DNA of 64,000 nucleotides, from NCBI GenBank assembly GCA_964499865.1, contig CAZCPY010000002.1:1-64000 (forward strand). The letters run 5' to 3'. Source of the DNA: JANOGU01 sp964499865. GTDB lineage: Bacteria > Pseudomonadota > Alphaproteobacteria > Rhodobacterales > Rhodobacteraceae. A program made the position numbers and the translations under genes. The notes below the pieces were generated by a model. It made no database searches. It was not told the origin of the DNA and was given only the letters and a program-made list of their open reading frames with translations. This document shows, piece by piece, positions 7,630 through 15,038 of the stretch (the stretch's first letter is position 1; every line of letters starts with the position of its first letter).

Positions 7630-9540
7630 TCACGCCCGCCGCTCCAGGCTCGCCACCCCGAGCGCCTCCAGCGCCCGCGCCTCGATCCGCGCGGCGTCGA
7701 GGCCCGCCACGCGGTACATCGCCTCGGGGCTGGCCTGGTCGATGAAGATGTCGGGCAGGACCATACTGCGGAACCTCAGCCCGCGGTCGAAGACCCCGCG
7801 GTCGGCCAGCAGTTGCGCGACGTGGGAGCCGAAGCCGCCGACGGCGCCTTCCTCGACCGTCACCAGCGCCTCGTGCCCGCGCGCCAGGCGCAGGATCAGG
7901 TCCCCGTCCAGCGGCTTGGCGAAACGGGCGTCGGCCACGGTGGCAGGCAGGCCGCGGGCGGCCAGCGCCTCGGCGGCCTTCAGGCATTCGGCCAGCCGCG
8001 TGCCGAAGGACAGCAGCGCCACCCGCGCGCCTTCGCGCAGCACCCGCCCGCGGCCGATCTCCAGCGGCAGGCCGCGGGCGGGCATCTCGACCCCCACGCC
8101 TTCGCCGCGGGGAAAGCGGAAGGCGATGGGGCCGTCGTCATGCGCCGCCGCCGTGGCAACCATGTGGACCAGTTCCGCCTCGTCCGCCGCGGCCATCACC
8201 GTGAAGCCGGGCAGGTTCGCAAGGAACGCCACGTCGAAGGCGCCCGCATGGGTCGCCCCGTCCGCCCCCACCAGCCCCGCGCGGTCCACCGCAAAGCGCA
8301 CCGGCAGGCGCTGGATCGCCACGTCGTGGACCACCTGGTCATAGCCGCGCTGCAGGAAGGTGGAATAGATCGCGCAGAAGGGCCTCAGCCCCCCCGCCGC
8401 CATGCCCGCGGCAAACGTCACCGCGTGCTGTTCGGCGATGCCCACGTCGAAGCAGCGCCGCGGGAAGCGTTCGGCGAACAGGTTCAGGCCCGTGCCGTCC
8501 GGCATCGCCGCGGTCACCGCGACGATGCGTTCGTCCGCCTCGGCCTCGCGGATCAGGGACTGCGCGAAGACCTTGGTATAGGCGGGCGCGTTCGACGGCG
8601 CCTTGGCCTGCGCGCCGGTCAGCAGGTCGAACTTGCCCGTCGCATGGCCCTTGTCCGCCGCCGCCTCGGCCGGGGCATAGCCCTTGCCCTTCCTGGTCAG
8701 CACATGGATCAGCACCGGCCCCTGCGCCCGCCCGCGCGCCGCCCGCAGGACGTGCAGAAGCTGGTCCATGTCGTGGCCGTCCACCGGGCCGATGTAGGAG
8801 AACCCCAGCTCCTCGAACAGCGTGGTGCCGGTGGCCATGCCCTTGAGCATCTCCTTCGCGCGCAGCGCGCCGTCGCGCAGCGGCGGCGGCAGGAATCTGG
8901 CGGCACCCCTGGCCACCGCCTTCAGCGCGTCGAAGGGCCCCTCGGCATAAAGCCGCGTGAGGTAGGACGACAGCGCCCCCACCGGCGGGGCGATCGACAT
9001 CTCGTTGTCGTTCAGGATCACGAACAGCCGCTTCTTCAGGTGCCCCGCGTGGTTCATCGCCTCGAAGGCCATGCCTGCGCCCATTGCCCCGTCGCCGATC
9101 ACGGCGACCGCATCGCCCACCTCCTGCCCCAGGTCGCGCGCCACGGTGAAGCCCACGGCGGCGCTGATCGAGGTCGAGGAATGCGCCGCGCCGAAGGGGT
9201 CGTAGGGGCTTTCCGACCGCTTGGTAAAGCCCGACAGCCCGCCCTCCATGCGCAGCGTGCGGATGCGGTCGCGCCGGCCGGTCAGGATCTTGTGGGGATA
9301 GCACTGGTGGCCCACGTCCCAGATCAGCCGGTCGCGGGGCGTGTCGAAGACGGCATGGATCGCCACCGTCAGTTCCACCACCCCCAGCCCCGCGCCCAGG
9401 TGCCCGCCGGTCACCGACACCGCGGATATGGTCTCGGCCCGCAGTTCGTCGGCCAGCACGGCCAGCTCGCGGTCCGACAGGGACTTGAGGTCCTGCGGCC
9501 CGGCGATGCGGTCAAGAAGCGGCGTGGCGGGGCGGGTCAT
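7630..9540 (-). CDS. dxs: 1-deoxy-D-xylulose-5-phosphate synthase
   Basis: A 636-residue enzyme of normal family length. It condenses pyruvate and glyceraldehyde 3-phosphate to 1-deoxyxylulose 5-phosphate, the first step of the MEP isoprenoid route, with thiamine diphosphate. The cofactor motif runs from GDGAMGAGM (149-157) to LNDNE (176-180). The early histidine segment is WDVGHQCYPHKILTGR (74-89). DVGIAEQHAVTFAAG carries the catalytic glutamate of the second domain. It lies 10 bases after ispA and forms an isoprenoid operon with xseB and ispA, an order typical of alphaproteobacteria. Confidence 0.97.
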   Translation of the reverse strand: MTRPATPLLDRIAGPQDLKSLSDRELAVLADELRAETISAVSVTGGHLGAGLGVVELTVAIHAVFDTPRDRLIWDVGHQCYPHKILTGRRDRIRTLRMEGGLSGFTKRSESPYDPFGAAHSSTSISAAVGFTVARDLGQEVGDAVAVIGDGAMGAGMAFEAMNHAGHLKKRLFVILNDNEMSIAPPVGALSSYLTRLYAEGPFDALKAVARGAARFLPPPLRDGALRAKEMLKGMATGTTLFEELGFSYIGPVDGHDMDQLLHVLRAARGRAQGPVLIHVLTRKGKGYAPAEAAADKGHATGKFDLLTGAQAKAPSNAPAYTKVFAQSLIREAEADERIVAVTAAMPDGTGLNLFAERFPRRCFDVGIAEQHAVTFAAGMAAGGLRPFCAIYSTFLQRGYDQVVHDVAIQRLPVRFAVDRAGLVGADGATHAGAFDVAFLANLPGFTVMAAADEAELVHMVATAAAHDDGPIAFRFPRGEGVGVEMPARGLPLEIGRGRVLREGARVALLSFGTRLAECLKAAEALAARGLPATVADARFAKPLDGDLILRLARGHEALVTVEEGAVGGFGSHVAQLLADRGVFDRGLRFRSMVLPDIFIDQASPEAMYRVAGLDAARIEARALEALGVASLERRA

Positions 9541-9550
9541 GGTAGCACCT

Positions 9551-10420
9551 TCAGGACTGCCGGGCGATGACGAAGCGGGCGAGCGCCTTCAGGTTCTCTG
9601 CCGCGTCGCCGTAGGGCGCCAGTGCCGCGCAGGCCCCGTCCACCAGCGCCGCGGCCCGTGCCCGCGCCCCGGCAAGCCCCAGATGCGACACGAAGGTCGC
9701 CTTGCCCGCGCCCGCGTCCTTGCCCACCCGCTTGCCCATCTGCGCCTCGTCCCCCGTGGCGTCGAGGATGTCGTCGGCGATCTGGAAGGCAAGGCCGACC
9801 GCCTGCGCATAAGCGCGCAGGGGTGCTGGGTCGGCCACCGCGATCATCGCGCCCGCCTCGGCCGCCCAGCCGATCAGCGCGCCGGTCTTGCCCGCCTGCA
9901 GCGCCTCGATCTGCGGCAGGGTCAGGGGCGCGGCGGCGGTCTCTGCCGCGATGTCGGCGGCCTGCCCGCCCACCATTCCCGCTGCCCCTGCCGCCCGTGC
10001 CATCCGGCGCAAAAGCTCCACCCGCACCACCTGCGACCCCAGCGCGGGGTCGCACAGCAACTCGTAGGCCAGCGCCTGCAAGGCGTCGCCCGCCAGCACC
10101 GCGGTCGCCTCGTCCCACTTGCGGTGCACCGTGGGCTGGCCGCGGCGCAGGTCGTCGTCGTCCATGCAGGGCAGGTCGTCATGCACGAGGCTGTAGGCAT
10201 GCATCGCCTCGATGGCCGCCGCGGCAGCCTCGACGCGTTCGGGCGCGATGCCGTGGACGGCGGCGCCTTCCAGCACCAGAAACGCCCGGATGCGCTTGCC
10301 GCCCGAGGCGGCGTAGCGCATCGCCCGCGCCAGCGGCGTGTCGCCAAGGTCGGCCATGGCACGGGCCAGACGCTGATCCACCCGCCCCTGCGCCGCCGAC
10401 AGCGCGGCTTCGAAGGTCAC
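9551..10420 (-). CDS. ispA: Polyprenyl synthetase (geranyl/farnesyl diphosphate synthase)
   Basis: A 289-residue trans-prenyltransferase that joins isopentenyl and dimethylallyl diphosphates, probably to farnesyl diphosphate. The first aspartate-rich motif is DDLPCMDDDDLRRG (81-94) and the second is the DDILDATGD segment. The short residues before the first motif (AYSLVH) fit a C10-C15 product. GTG is the start codon and overlaps the xseB stop by four bases (GTGA), pointing to translational coupling. dxs follows 10 bases downstream, so substrate supply and chain elongation are co-expressed. Confidence 0.93.
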   Translation of the reverse strand: MTFEAALSAAQGRVDQRLARAMADLGDTPLARAMRYAASGGKRIRAFLVLEGAAVHGIAPERVEAAAAAIEAMHAYSLVHDDLPCMDDDDLRRGQPTVHRKWDEATAVLAGDALQALAYELLCDPALGSQVVRVELLRRMARAAGAAGMVGGQAADIAAETAAAPLTLPQIEALQAGKTGALIGWAAEAGAMIAVADPAPLRAYAQAVGLAFQIADDILDATGDEAQMGKRVGKDAGAGKATFVSHLGLAGARARAAALVDGACAALAPYGDAAENLKALARFVIARQS

Positions 10421-10656
10421 ATCCCCTCCGCCGGGGTGGTGCCGATGGCGCGGCCTTCCTGCGCGCGGATCATCTCGACCCGCGCCTCGGCAGCCTTCAG
10501 CCGCGCGTCGCAGTGCGCCTTCAGCGCGGCGCCGCGTTCGTACAGCGCGATCGACGCCTCCAGCGCCACGTCGCCGCGTTCAAGCTGGGCGACCACGGAT
10601 TCCAGCGCCGCCATCGCCTCCTCGAAGCTCATTTCCGCGACCGGCTTTTCGCTCAT
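10417..10656 (-). CDS. xseB: Exodeoxyribonuclease VII small subunit
   Basis: A 79-residue XseB. It is a helical coiled-coil protein with the family signature FEEAMAALESVVAQLERGDV (11-30), continuing ALEASIALYERGAALK. It pairs with XseA, which is not in this window, to make the single-strand DNA exonuclease VII in the cytoplasm. It overlaps by four bases both the deacetylase-family gene upstream and ispA downstream, so all are in one transcript. The xseB-ispA-dxs arrangement is a classic bacterial neighbourhood. Confidence 0.93.
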   Translation of the reverse strand: MSEKPVAEMSFEEAMAALESVVAQLERGDVALEASIALYERGAALKAHCDARLKAAEARVEMIRAQEGRAIGTTPAEGM

Positions 10657-11564
10657 CTTCCCCGCGCCTCCAGCACGCCCACATGCGCCGCCACGCTGGC
10701 GGTCAGGGCGCCCGGATCATAGCCGCCCTCCAGCACGCTGACCACCCGGGGACAGAGGTGGCAGAGCCGGTCCGTCAGCCAGGCGTAATCCTCCGCCTGC
10801 CACGCCAGTCCCGCCAGCGGGTCGTCGGCATGGGCGTCGAAGCCGGCCGAGACCAGCAGAAGTTCCGGCGCCCAGGCCGCCAGCCGCGGGAAGACCTGCG
10901 CCACATAGACCGCCCGCATCGCCGCCCCGCCGGAGCCCTCGCGCAGGGGCACGTTCAGGACTTGCCCATGCGCGCCCTGTTCCGACGGGCTGCCCGACCC
11001 GGGGTAAAGCGGCATCTGGTGGGAGGAGACGAACAGCGCGCGGGGCTCGTTCCACAAGAGGTCCTGCGTGCCGTTGCCGTGGTGCACGTCGAAATCCACC
11101 ACCGCCACGCGCGTCAGGCCGTGCAGGTCCAGCGCGCGCTTCGCCGCCGCCGCGACCGTGCCGAACAGGCAGAAGCCCATCGCGGTTTCGCGTTCGGCAT
11201 GGTGCCCGGGCGGGCGGGGGGCGACGAAGGCATTCGCGACCTCGCCCGCCACCACCGCATCCACCGCCGCCGCCGCGCCCCCGAGCGCGCGCAGGGCTGC
11301 CTCGCCGGAGCCCGGCGACAGGAAGGTATCGCCATCCACCTGCACCCAGCCCTGCGCGGGAACGGCCGCCAGCACGCGGCGGACATAAGCCCCGGGGTGC
11401 ACCCGCATCGCCTCGGCCGGATCGGCCAGCGGCGCCTGACGCCGGTCCAGCGTCAGCCCCTCCAGCCCGGCCCTGACCGCCGCCAGCCGCTCCACCCGTT
11501 CCGGGTGGCCCGGCGGCGTGACGTGGCCGTCGAAGGCGTCGTGCAGCCAGACCGCCGTGACCAT
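10653..11564 (-). CDS. Histone-deacetylase-family (acetoin-utilisation-like) amidohydrolase
   Basis: A 303-residue zinc amidohydrolase of the class II HDAC/AcuC superfamily. The signatures are HPERVERL (20-27), RPPGHHAE (117-124), DFDVHHGNGTQDLLW (157-171) and SAGFDAHADDP (239-249). Zinc would be held by D159, H161 and D243; H121 and H122 are the catalytic pair. The bacterial enzymes deacetylate lysine, acylpolyamines or small amides, and the substrate here is unknown. ATG 11564 is chosen because MVTAVWLHDAFDGH is the conserved start; it overlaps the petR stop by one base (TGATG). It therefore lies in the petP-petR-xseB-ispA-dxs run. Confidence 0.9.
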   Translation of the reverse strand: MVTAVWLHDAFDGHVTPPGHPERVERLAAVRAGLEGLTLDRRQAPLADPAEAMRVHPGAYVRRVLAAVPAQGWVQVDGDTFLSPGSGEAALRALGGAAAAVDAVVAGEVANAFVAPRPPGHHAERETAMGFCLFGTVAAAAKRALDLHGLTRVAVVDFDVHHGNGTQDLLWNEPRALFVSSHQMPLYPGSGSPSEQGAHGQVLNVPLREGSGGAAMRAVYVAQVFPRLAAWAPELLLVSAGFDAHADDPLAGLAWQAEDYAWLTDRLCHLCPRVVSVLEGGYDPGALTASVAAHVGVLEARGR

Positions 11565-12301
11565 CAGTCCGGCGCCAGCATGTAGCCCGACCCTCGCACG
11601 GTCTGGAGATACCGGGGCTGGCGGGGATCGGTCTCGATCTTGCGGCGCAGCCGCGTGATCTGCACGTCGACCGCCCGGTCGCTGCCCCGGTCGCTGCCCC
11701 GGTCGGTGCTGGCCCGGTCGGCGCTGGCCTCCATATCGCCGCCGGTCTCGCCTACCAGCCTTTCGCGGCTGACCGGCTGGCCGGGGGCGGCGGCGAAGAT
11801 GCGCATGAGCTGCGCCTCGGTCGCCGTCAGCCGCACCGGCGCGTCGCCCCGCCACAGCTCGCCCCGGTCCACGTCATAGCGCACGGGGCCCAGATGCAGC
11901 ACCTTTGGCCCCGCCGCCACCCGCGCCTGCGGCACGCGGCGCAGGATGGCGTTGATGCGCAAGAGCAGCTCCTTGGGCTCGAAGGGCTTGACGAGGTAGT
12001 CGTCGGCCCCGGCCTCGAAGCCCTCGATCCGGCTGGCCGTCTCGCTGCGGGCGGTCAGAAGGAGGATCGGCACCCCCAGCCGCGTGCGCAGGTCGCGGGT
12101 CAGCGCGATGCCGTCTTGGCCCGGCATCATCACGTCCAGCACCACGAGATCGAAGTCCAGCCCCGCCAGAAGCCGGCGCGCCTGTTCGGCGCCGCGCGCG
12201 ACGGTGACGAGGAAGCCGTGCCGCATCAGGAACTTCTGCAACAGGCCGCGGATGCGTTCGTCGTCGTCGACGACCAGCAGGTGAAGCGCGGGATCGGTCA
12301 T
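11564..12301 (-). CDS. petR: OmpR-family response regulator PetR
   Basis: A 245-residue two-component response regulator. The receiver has acidic pocket D12/D13, phospho-acceptor D56 in VVLDVMMPG, T83 and K105 (VKPFEPKE). A winged-helix DNA-binding domain follows (about 135-245), ending TRLRRKIETDP and YMLAPD. Its partner is the MarR-type gene upstream, overlapping by four bases, as in the petPR pair of Rhodobacter capsulatus, where PetR is needed for photosynthetic and respiratory growth. The winged-helix domain carries an unusual Asp-Arg-Ser-rich insertion (about 190-209), encoded by short tandem repeats at 11674-11727. No sensor kinase gene is nearby. Confidence 0.88.
   Translation of the reverse strand: MTDPALHLLVVDDDERIRGLLQKFLMRHGFLVTVARGAEQARRLLAGLDFDLVVLDVMMPGQDGIALTRDLRTRLGVPILLLTARSETASRIEGFEAGADDYLVKPFEPKELLLRINAILRRVPQARVAAGPKVLHLGPVRYDVDRGELWRGDAPVRLTATEAQLMRIFAAAPGQPVSRERLVGETGGDMEASADRASTDRGSDRGSDRAVDVQITRLRRKIETDPRQPRYLQTVRGSGYMLAPD
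11674..11727. repeat. Tandem 12/15-bp repeats inside petR
   Basis: Four head-to-tail units that all begin CCCGGTCG: two identical 12-mers CCCGGTCGCTGC (11674-11685 and 11686-11697) and two 15-mers (11698-11712 and 11713-11727). All are multiples of three, so the petR frame is kept. They encode the DR-(A/G)-S-like run at residues 192-209 of PetR. Confidence 0.9.
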
Positions 12302-12795
12302 GCGCCGCCCTCGCGCAGGGCCTGGTAGGCGCGGCGCTGGTCGGGGTCCATCATCGCCTCGAGCACCTGGCGGAACCCCTGCACCGCCGCGGGCCCCGCC
12401 GCGCGATAGGCCGCCCGCATCCGCGCGCGCTGCGCATCCGACAGCCGCCGCTCCAGCTCCGCGCCCTTGGGCGTGAGGTGCAGGTTGCGCTCGCGCCGGT
12501 CGTCGCGGCCGATGCGCGCCTCGACCAGGCCGTCGTCGATCAGGGTGCGCAGCACGCGGTTGAGGCTTTGCTTGGTCACGCCGAGGATGCCCAGCAGGCC
12601 CGAGACGGTGACGCCGGGCGACCGGTGGATGAAATGCACCGCCCGGTGGTGCGCGCGGCCGTAGTCCAGCCCCTCCAGAATGCGGTCGGGGTCGGCGGTA
12701 AAGCCGCGATAGGCGAAGAACATCGCCTCGATGCCCTTGCGCAGCTGGTCGTCCGTCAGGAACAGCAGCCCCTCGCCGCCCGGTCCATCCGCCAT
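12298..12795 (-). CDS. petP: MarR-family regulator PetP
   Basis: A 165-residue MarR-type winged-helix protein. The recognition region is VSGLLGILGVTKQSLNRVL (64-82) and the wing is IGRDDRRERNLHLT (95-108). It overlaps petR by four bases (ATGA), and the pair matches petP-petR of Rhodobacter, so this name is favoured. ATG 12795 is used; the frame is open further upstream, but that part is antisense to the aminotransferase gene. It is divergent from the aminotransferase gene, and its own operator probably lies in the 141-base spacer, which contains repeated GCGCAACTTT boxes. Confidence 0.87.
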   Translation of the reverse strand: MADGPGGEGLLFLTDDQLRKGIEAMFFAYRGFTADPDRILEGLDYGRAHHRAVHFIHRSPGVTVSGLLGILGVTKQSLNRVLRTLIDDGLVEARIGRDDRRERNLHLTPKGAELERRLSDAQRARMRAAYRAAGPAAVQGFRQVLEAMMDPDQRRAYQALREGGA

Positions 12796-12936
12796 CGTCG
12801 CCTCCGCTTCCGGGCGCGAAACTACGTCAGCCTTGTTGACATTCCAAGTGGAGACTGGTAGCTCCGCTCGGATTTTGCGCAACTTTATGTCCGTTGCGGA
12901 CCTAATTCGCGCAACTTTCTGCAAGGGGAGGCCGGA
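12796..12936. promoter_or_regulatory. Divergent petP / aminotransferase control region
   Basis: 141 bases, distinctly A/T-richer than the flanks. GCGCAACTTT occurs twice in direct orientation (12877-12886 and 12909-12918). The first copy overlaps the palindrome TTGCGCAA (12875-12882) and pairs with GTTGCG (12893-12898). TTGACA at 12836-12841 could be a rightward -35, but the matching -10 is weak. AAGGGGAG (12923-12930) is the aminotransferase ribosome site. PetP is the obvious candidate to bind the repeated boxes; that is inference. Confidence 0.5.
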
Positions 12937-13803
12937 ATGGCGGGCTATGACGATCGCGACGGGGTCATCTGGATGGACGGCAAGCTGGTGGAGTGGCGAC
13001 AGGCCAACGTCCACATCCTGACCCATGCGCTGCACTACGCATCCGCCGTCTTCGAGGGCGAACGCTGCTACAACGGCCGCATCTTCAAGAGCCGCGCACA
13101 TTCCGAACGCCTGCGCATGTCGGGTGACCTGCTGGACATGCCGCTGCCCTGGACGGTGGAGGAGATCGACGCCGCCAAGGAGGCCGTGCTCAAGGCCAAC
13201 GGGCTGACGGATGCCTATGTCCGCGCCATCGCCTGGCGCGGCGCGGGCGAGGACATGGGCGTGTCGTCGCGCCGCAACCCGATCCGCATGGCGGTGGCCT
13301 GCTGGGGCTGGGGCAACTACTACGGCGACGCCAAGATGAAGGGCGCCAAGCTTGACATCGCCAGGTGGAAGCGCCCCTCGCCCGAAACCATTCCGCATGC
13401 CGCCAAGGCGTCGGGGCTCTACATGATCTGCACGATGTCCAAGCACGCGGCCGAGGCCAGGGGCTGTTCGGACGCGATGATGTTCGACTTCCGCGGCTAC
13501 GTGGCCGAGGCGACGGGGGCCAACATCTTCTTCGTCAGGGACGGCGAGGTGCATACGCCCAAGCCGGACTGCATCCTGAACGGCATCACCCGGCAGACCG
13601 TGATCGGCATGCTGCGCGACATGCAGGTCAAGGTCCACGAACGCCACATCCTGCCGGAAGAGCTGGAAGGATTCCAGCAGTGCTGGCTGACCGGCACGGC
13701 GGCCGAGGTCACGCCGGTGGGCGAGATCGGGCCCTACCGGTTCGAGGTCGGCGACCTGACGCGCCGCGTGGCGACCGAATACGAACGGCTGGTCCGGGCC
13801 TGA
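12937..13803 (+). CDS. ilvE: Branched-chain amino acid aminotransferase
   Basis: A 288-residue fold-type IV PLP aminotransferase that interconverts leucine, isoleucine and valine with their 2-oxo acids. The N-terminal segment ILTHALHYASAVFEGERCY (27-45) is typical. The PLP lysine is K157 in IPHAAKASGLY, and AEATGANIFFV is the phosphate-binding stretch. The start has AAGGGGAG 6 bases upstream. Length and motifs fit the short alphaproteobacterial IlvE. It is divergent from petP and its stop lies in a hairpin shared with the converging small gene. Confidence 0.92.
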   Translation: MAGYDDRDGVIWMDGKLVEWRQANVHILTHALHYASAVFEGERCYNGRIFKSRAHSERLRMSGDLLDMPLPWTVEEIDAAKEAVLKANGLTDAYVRAIAWRGAGEDMGVSSRRNPIRMAVACWGWGNYYGDAKMKGAKLDIARWKRPSPETIPHAAKASGLYMICTMSKHAAEARGCSDAMMFDFRGYVAEATGANIFFVRDGEVHTPKPDCILNGITRQTVIGMLRDMQVKVHERHILPEELEGFQQCWLTGTAAEVTPVGEIGPYRFEVGDLTRRVATEYERLVRA

Positions 13804-13819
13804 CGCGAAGCGTTCAGGC
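13798..13819. terminator. Bidirectional hairpin after ilvE
   Basis: GCCTGACGC and GCGTTCAGGC pair with one bulged base around a GAA loop. The ilvE stop codon is inside the left arm and the converging 60-residue gene ends in the right arm. There is no U tract, so it may stop polymerase only weakly or protect both 3' ends. Confidence 0.45.
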
Positions 13820-13996
13820 AAGGCGCCCGCGGTCGATCCGGGCATATTCGGCGACGCGCCGCCCCTCGGCCTTTTCGGTGCGCGGGGCGCGCCACAGGCG
13901 GCGCCAGGGCTGGCCCGCCTCGCGGGACAGGCGCAGGAAATGCGCGACGCGGCCCCCGTCCGAAGGCGCGCGGCGGTCGGCGACGTGACGGGACAT
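13814..13996 (-). CDS. Small basic hypothetical protein (60 aa)
   Basis: A 60-residue strongly basic protein beginning MSRHVADRRAP and ending RIDRGRLA. I do not recognise a family. It has about fifteen arginines and no signal peptide or membrane segment. The evidence that it is real is a GGAGG ribosome site 6 bases before the ATG and the exact fit between the ilvE stop and the DUF1294 gene. It could bind nucleic acid, but that is only a guess from charge. High-GC DNA easily gives such open frames, so confidence is moderate. Confidence 0.45.
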   Translation of the reverse strand: MSRHVADRRAPSDGGRVAHFLRLSREAGQPWRRLWRAPRTEKAEGRRVAEYARIDRGRLA

Positions 13997-14034
13997 GGCA
14001 GGTCCTCCCCCCTCTGGTCGAGGGATGCAGCCTA

Positions 14035-14490
14035 TCACGGATCGGACGACAGCGTGACCACATTCGACAGCCCGCCGATGCCGCGGTCGCTGTCCAGCGT
14101 GATCCGCGAGGCCTTCCGCGCGCTGTCGCCGCGCGCGTCCAGGGTGGCCTGCAGTGCCTTTTCCGCCGCCGCCAGCAGGCTGCCCTGCGGCAGGACCGCG
14201 AGCCCCGCCAGCAGCACCTGCGCCGCAACCGCGCCGCGCAGCCAGCCGCGGAAGGTCGGGCTGTGGTGCACGCCGGTGCCTTCGCCCAGAGCCAGCAACA
14301 GCCCCGGCCAGCCGCCCAGCAGCGCCAGCCACAGAAGCGGCGACTCGCCCATCCGCCGCGCCCGCATCGCCGCGCGCCGCCGGTCCAGCCGGATCAGGCC
14401 GTACGTCCCGACGTTCACGAAGAACAGCCAGCAGGCCAGCGCCGCAGCGGGCGGCAGGGCCGGGGGCAAGAGGGCAGGCGACAGGTCCAT
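14035..14490 (-). CDS. DUF1294-family membrane protein
   Basis: A 151-residue inner-membrane protein. The N-terminal part matches DUF1294: a helix with FFVNVGTYGLIRLDRRRAAM (23-42), then RRMGESPLLWLALLGGWPG (45-63). A pair of membrane helices lies at about 12-35 and 52-68, and VHHSPTFR (74-81) matches the family's HK-T segment. The C-terminal 50 residues, with a third hydrophobic stretch and then a polar tail ending TLSSDP, go beyond the usual domain of about 90 residues. Function is unknown in the family. It is on the same strand as ohr but 86 bases away. Confidence 0.75.
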   Translation of the reverse strand: MDLSPALLPPALPPAAALACWLFFVNVGTYGLIRLDRRRAAMRARRMGESPLLWLALLGGWPGLLLALGEGTGVHHSPTFRGWLRGAVAAQVLLAGLAVLPQGSLLAAAEKALQATLDARGDSARKASRITLDSDRGIGGLSNVVTLSSDP

Positions 14491-14576
14491 GACGGATCGT
14501 CGCCCGCCAGATGGGCAACAATGGGGCGGAACCGGTTCCGTTTCTGGAACCGGGCCCGCGCCCGGGGGCCCTCGGG

Positions 14577-15005
14577 TCAGGCCAGCAGCGTCTCGACCCT
14601 GATGTTGCCGCGGGTGGCGTTGGAATAGGGGCAGATGTGGTGCCCGCGTTCCATGATCTTTTCCGCCACCGCGCGGTCGACCCCCGGCATGGTGACCCTG
14701 AGCTGCACCGTCAGCCCGAAGCCGCCATCGTCGCGCCCGCCGATCCCGACGGTGGCGTTGACCGCGGCATCCGGCGGCACGGTGCCGAGCTTTTCCGTGC
14801 CCGCGGCAAAGCGCATCGCGCCCAGGTAGCAGGCGGCATAGCCCACGGCGAAAAGCTCCTCGGGGTTCAGCCCGAGGCCCGAGCCGCCCAGTTCCTTCGG
14901 GCTGGCCATGGTCACGGTCAGCATGCCGTTGACCAGTTTCGAGATGCCGTTCCGCCCGCCGCCGGTGGCATGCGATTCGGTGGTGTATTTCACGTCGACG
15001 GCCAT
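14577..15005 (-). CDS. ohr: Organic hydroperoxide resistance protein (Ohr)
   Basis: A 142-residue Ohr/OsmC-family thiol peroxidase that reduces organic and lipid hydroperoxides using lipoyl-protein thiols. The reactive cysteine is C59 in YAACYLGA and the resolving cysteine is C125 in HICPYSN. R19 (GGRNG) and E50 (NPEELF) complete the active site. Length and motifs fit Ohr rather than OsmC. No MarR-type OhrR gene is adjacent, so its regulator must be elsewhere. It stands apart, with 33 bases to queG. Confidence 0.93.
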   Translation of the reverse strand: MAVDVKYTTESHATGGGRNGISKLVNGMLTVTMASPKELGGSGLGLNPEELFAVGYAACYLGAMRFAAGTEKLGTVPPDAAVNATVGIGGRDDGGFGLTVQLRVTMPGVDRAVAEKIMERGHHICPYSNATRGNIRVETLLA

Positions 15006-15038
15006 GCGGTCCTCCTGAATGCCATTCCGGGGCGGACC

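Noticed and set aside
7282..9570. A 762-codon open frame on the plus strand over dxs
   Set aside because: Antisense shadow of dxs, which has all its catalytic motifs on the minus strand.
11674..11727. CRISPR-like or transposon-related repeat
   Set aside because: The units are only 12-15 bases, adjacent without spacers and in frame within petR; it is a coding minisatellite.
12836..12864. TTGACA with 17-base spacing as an ilvE promoter
   Set aside because: The hexamer at the -10 place (TAGCTC) fits poorly, so I list only a general control region and not a defined promoter.
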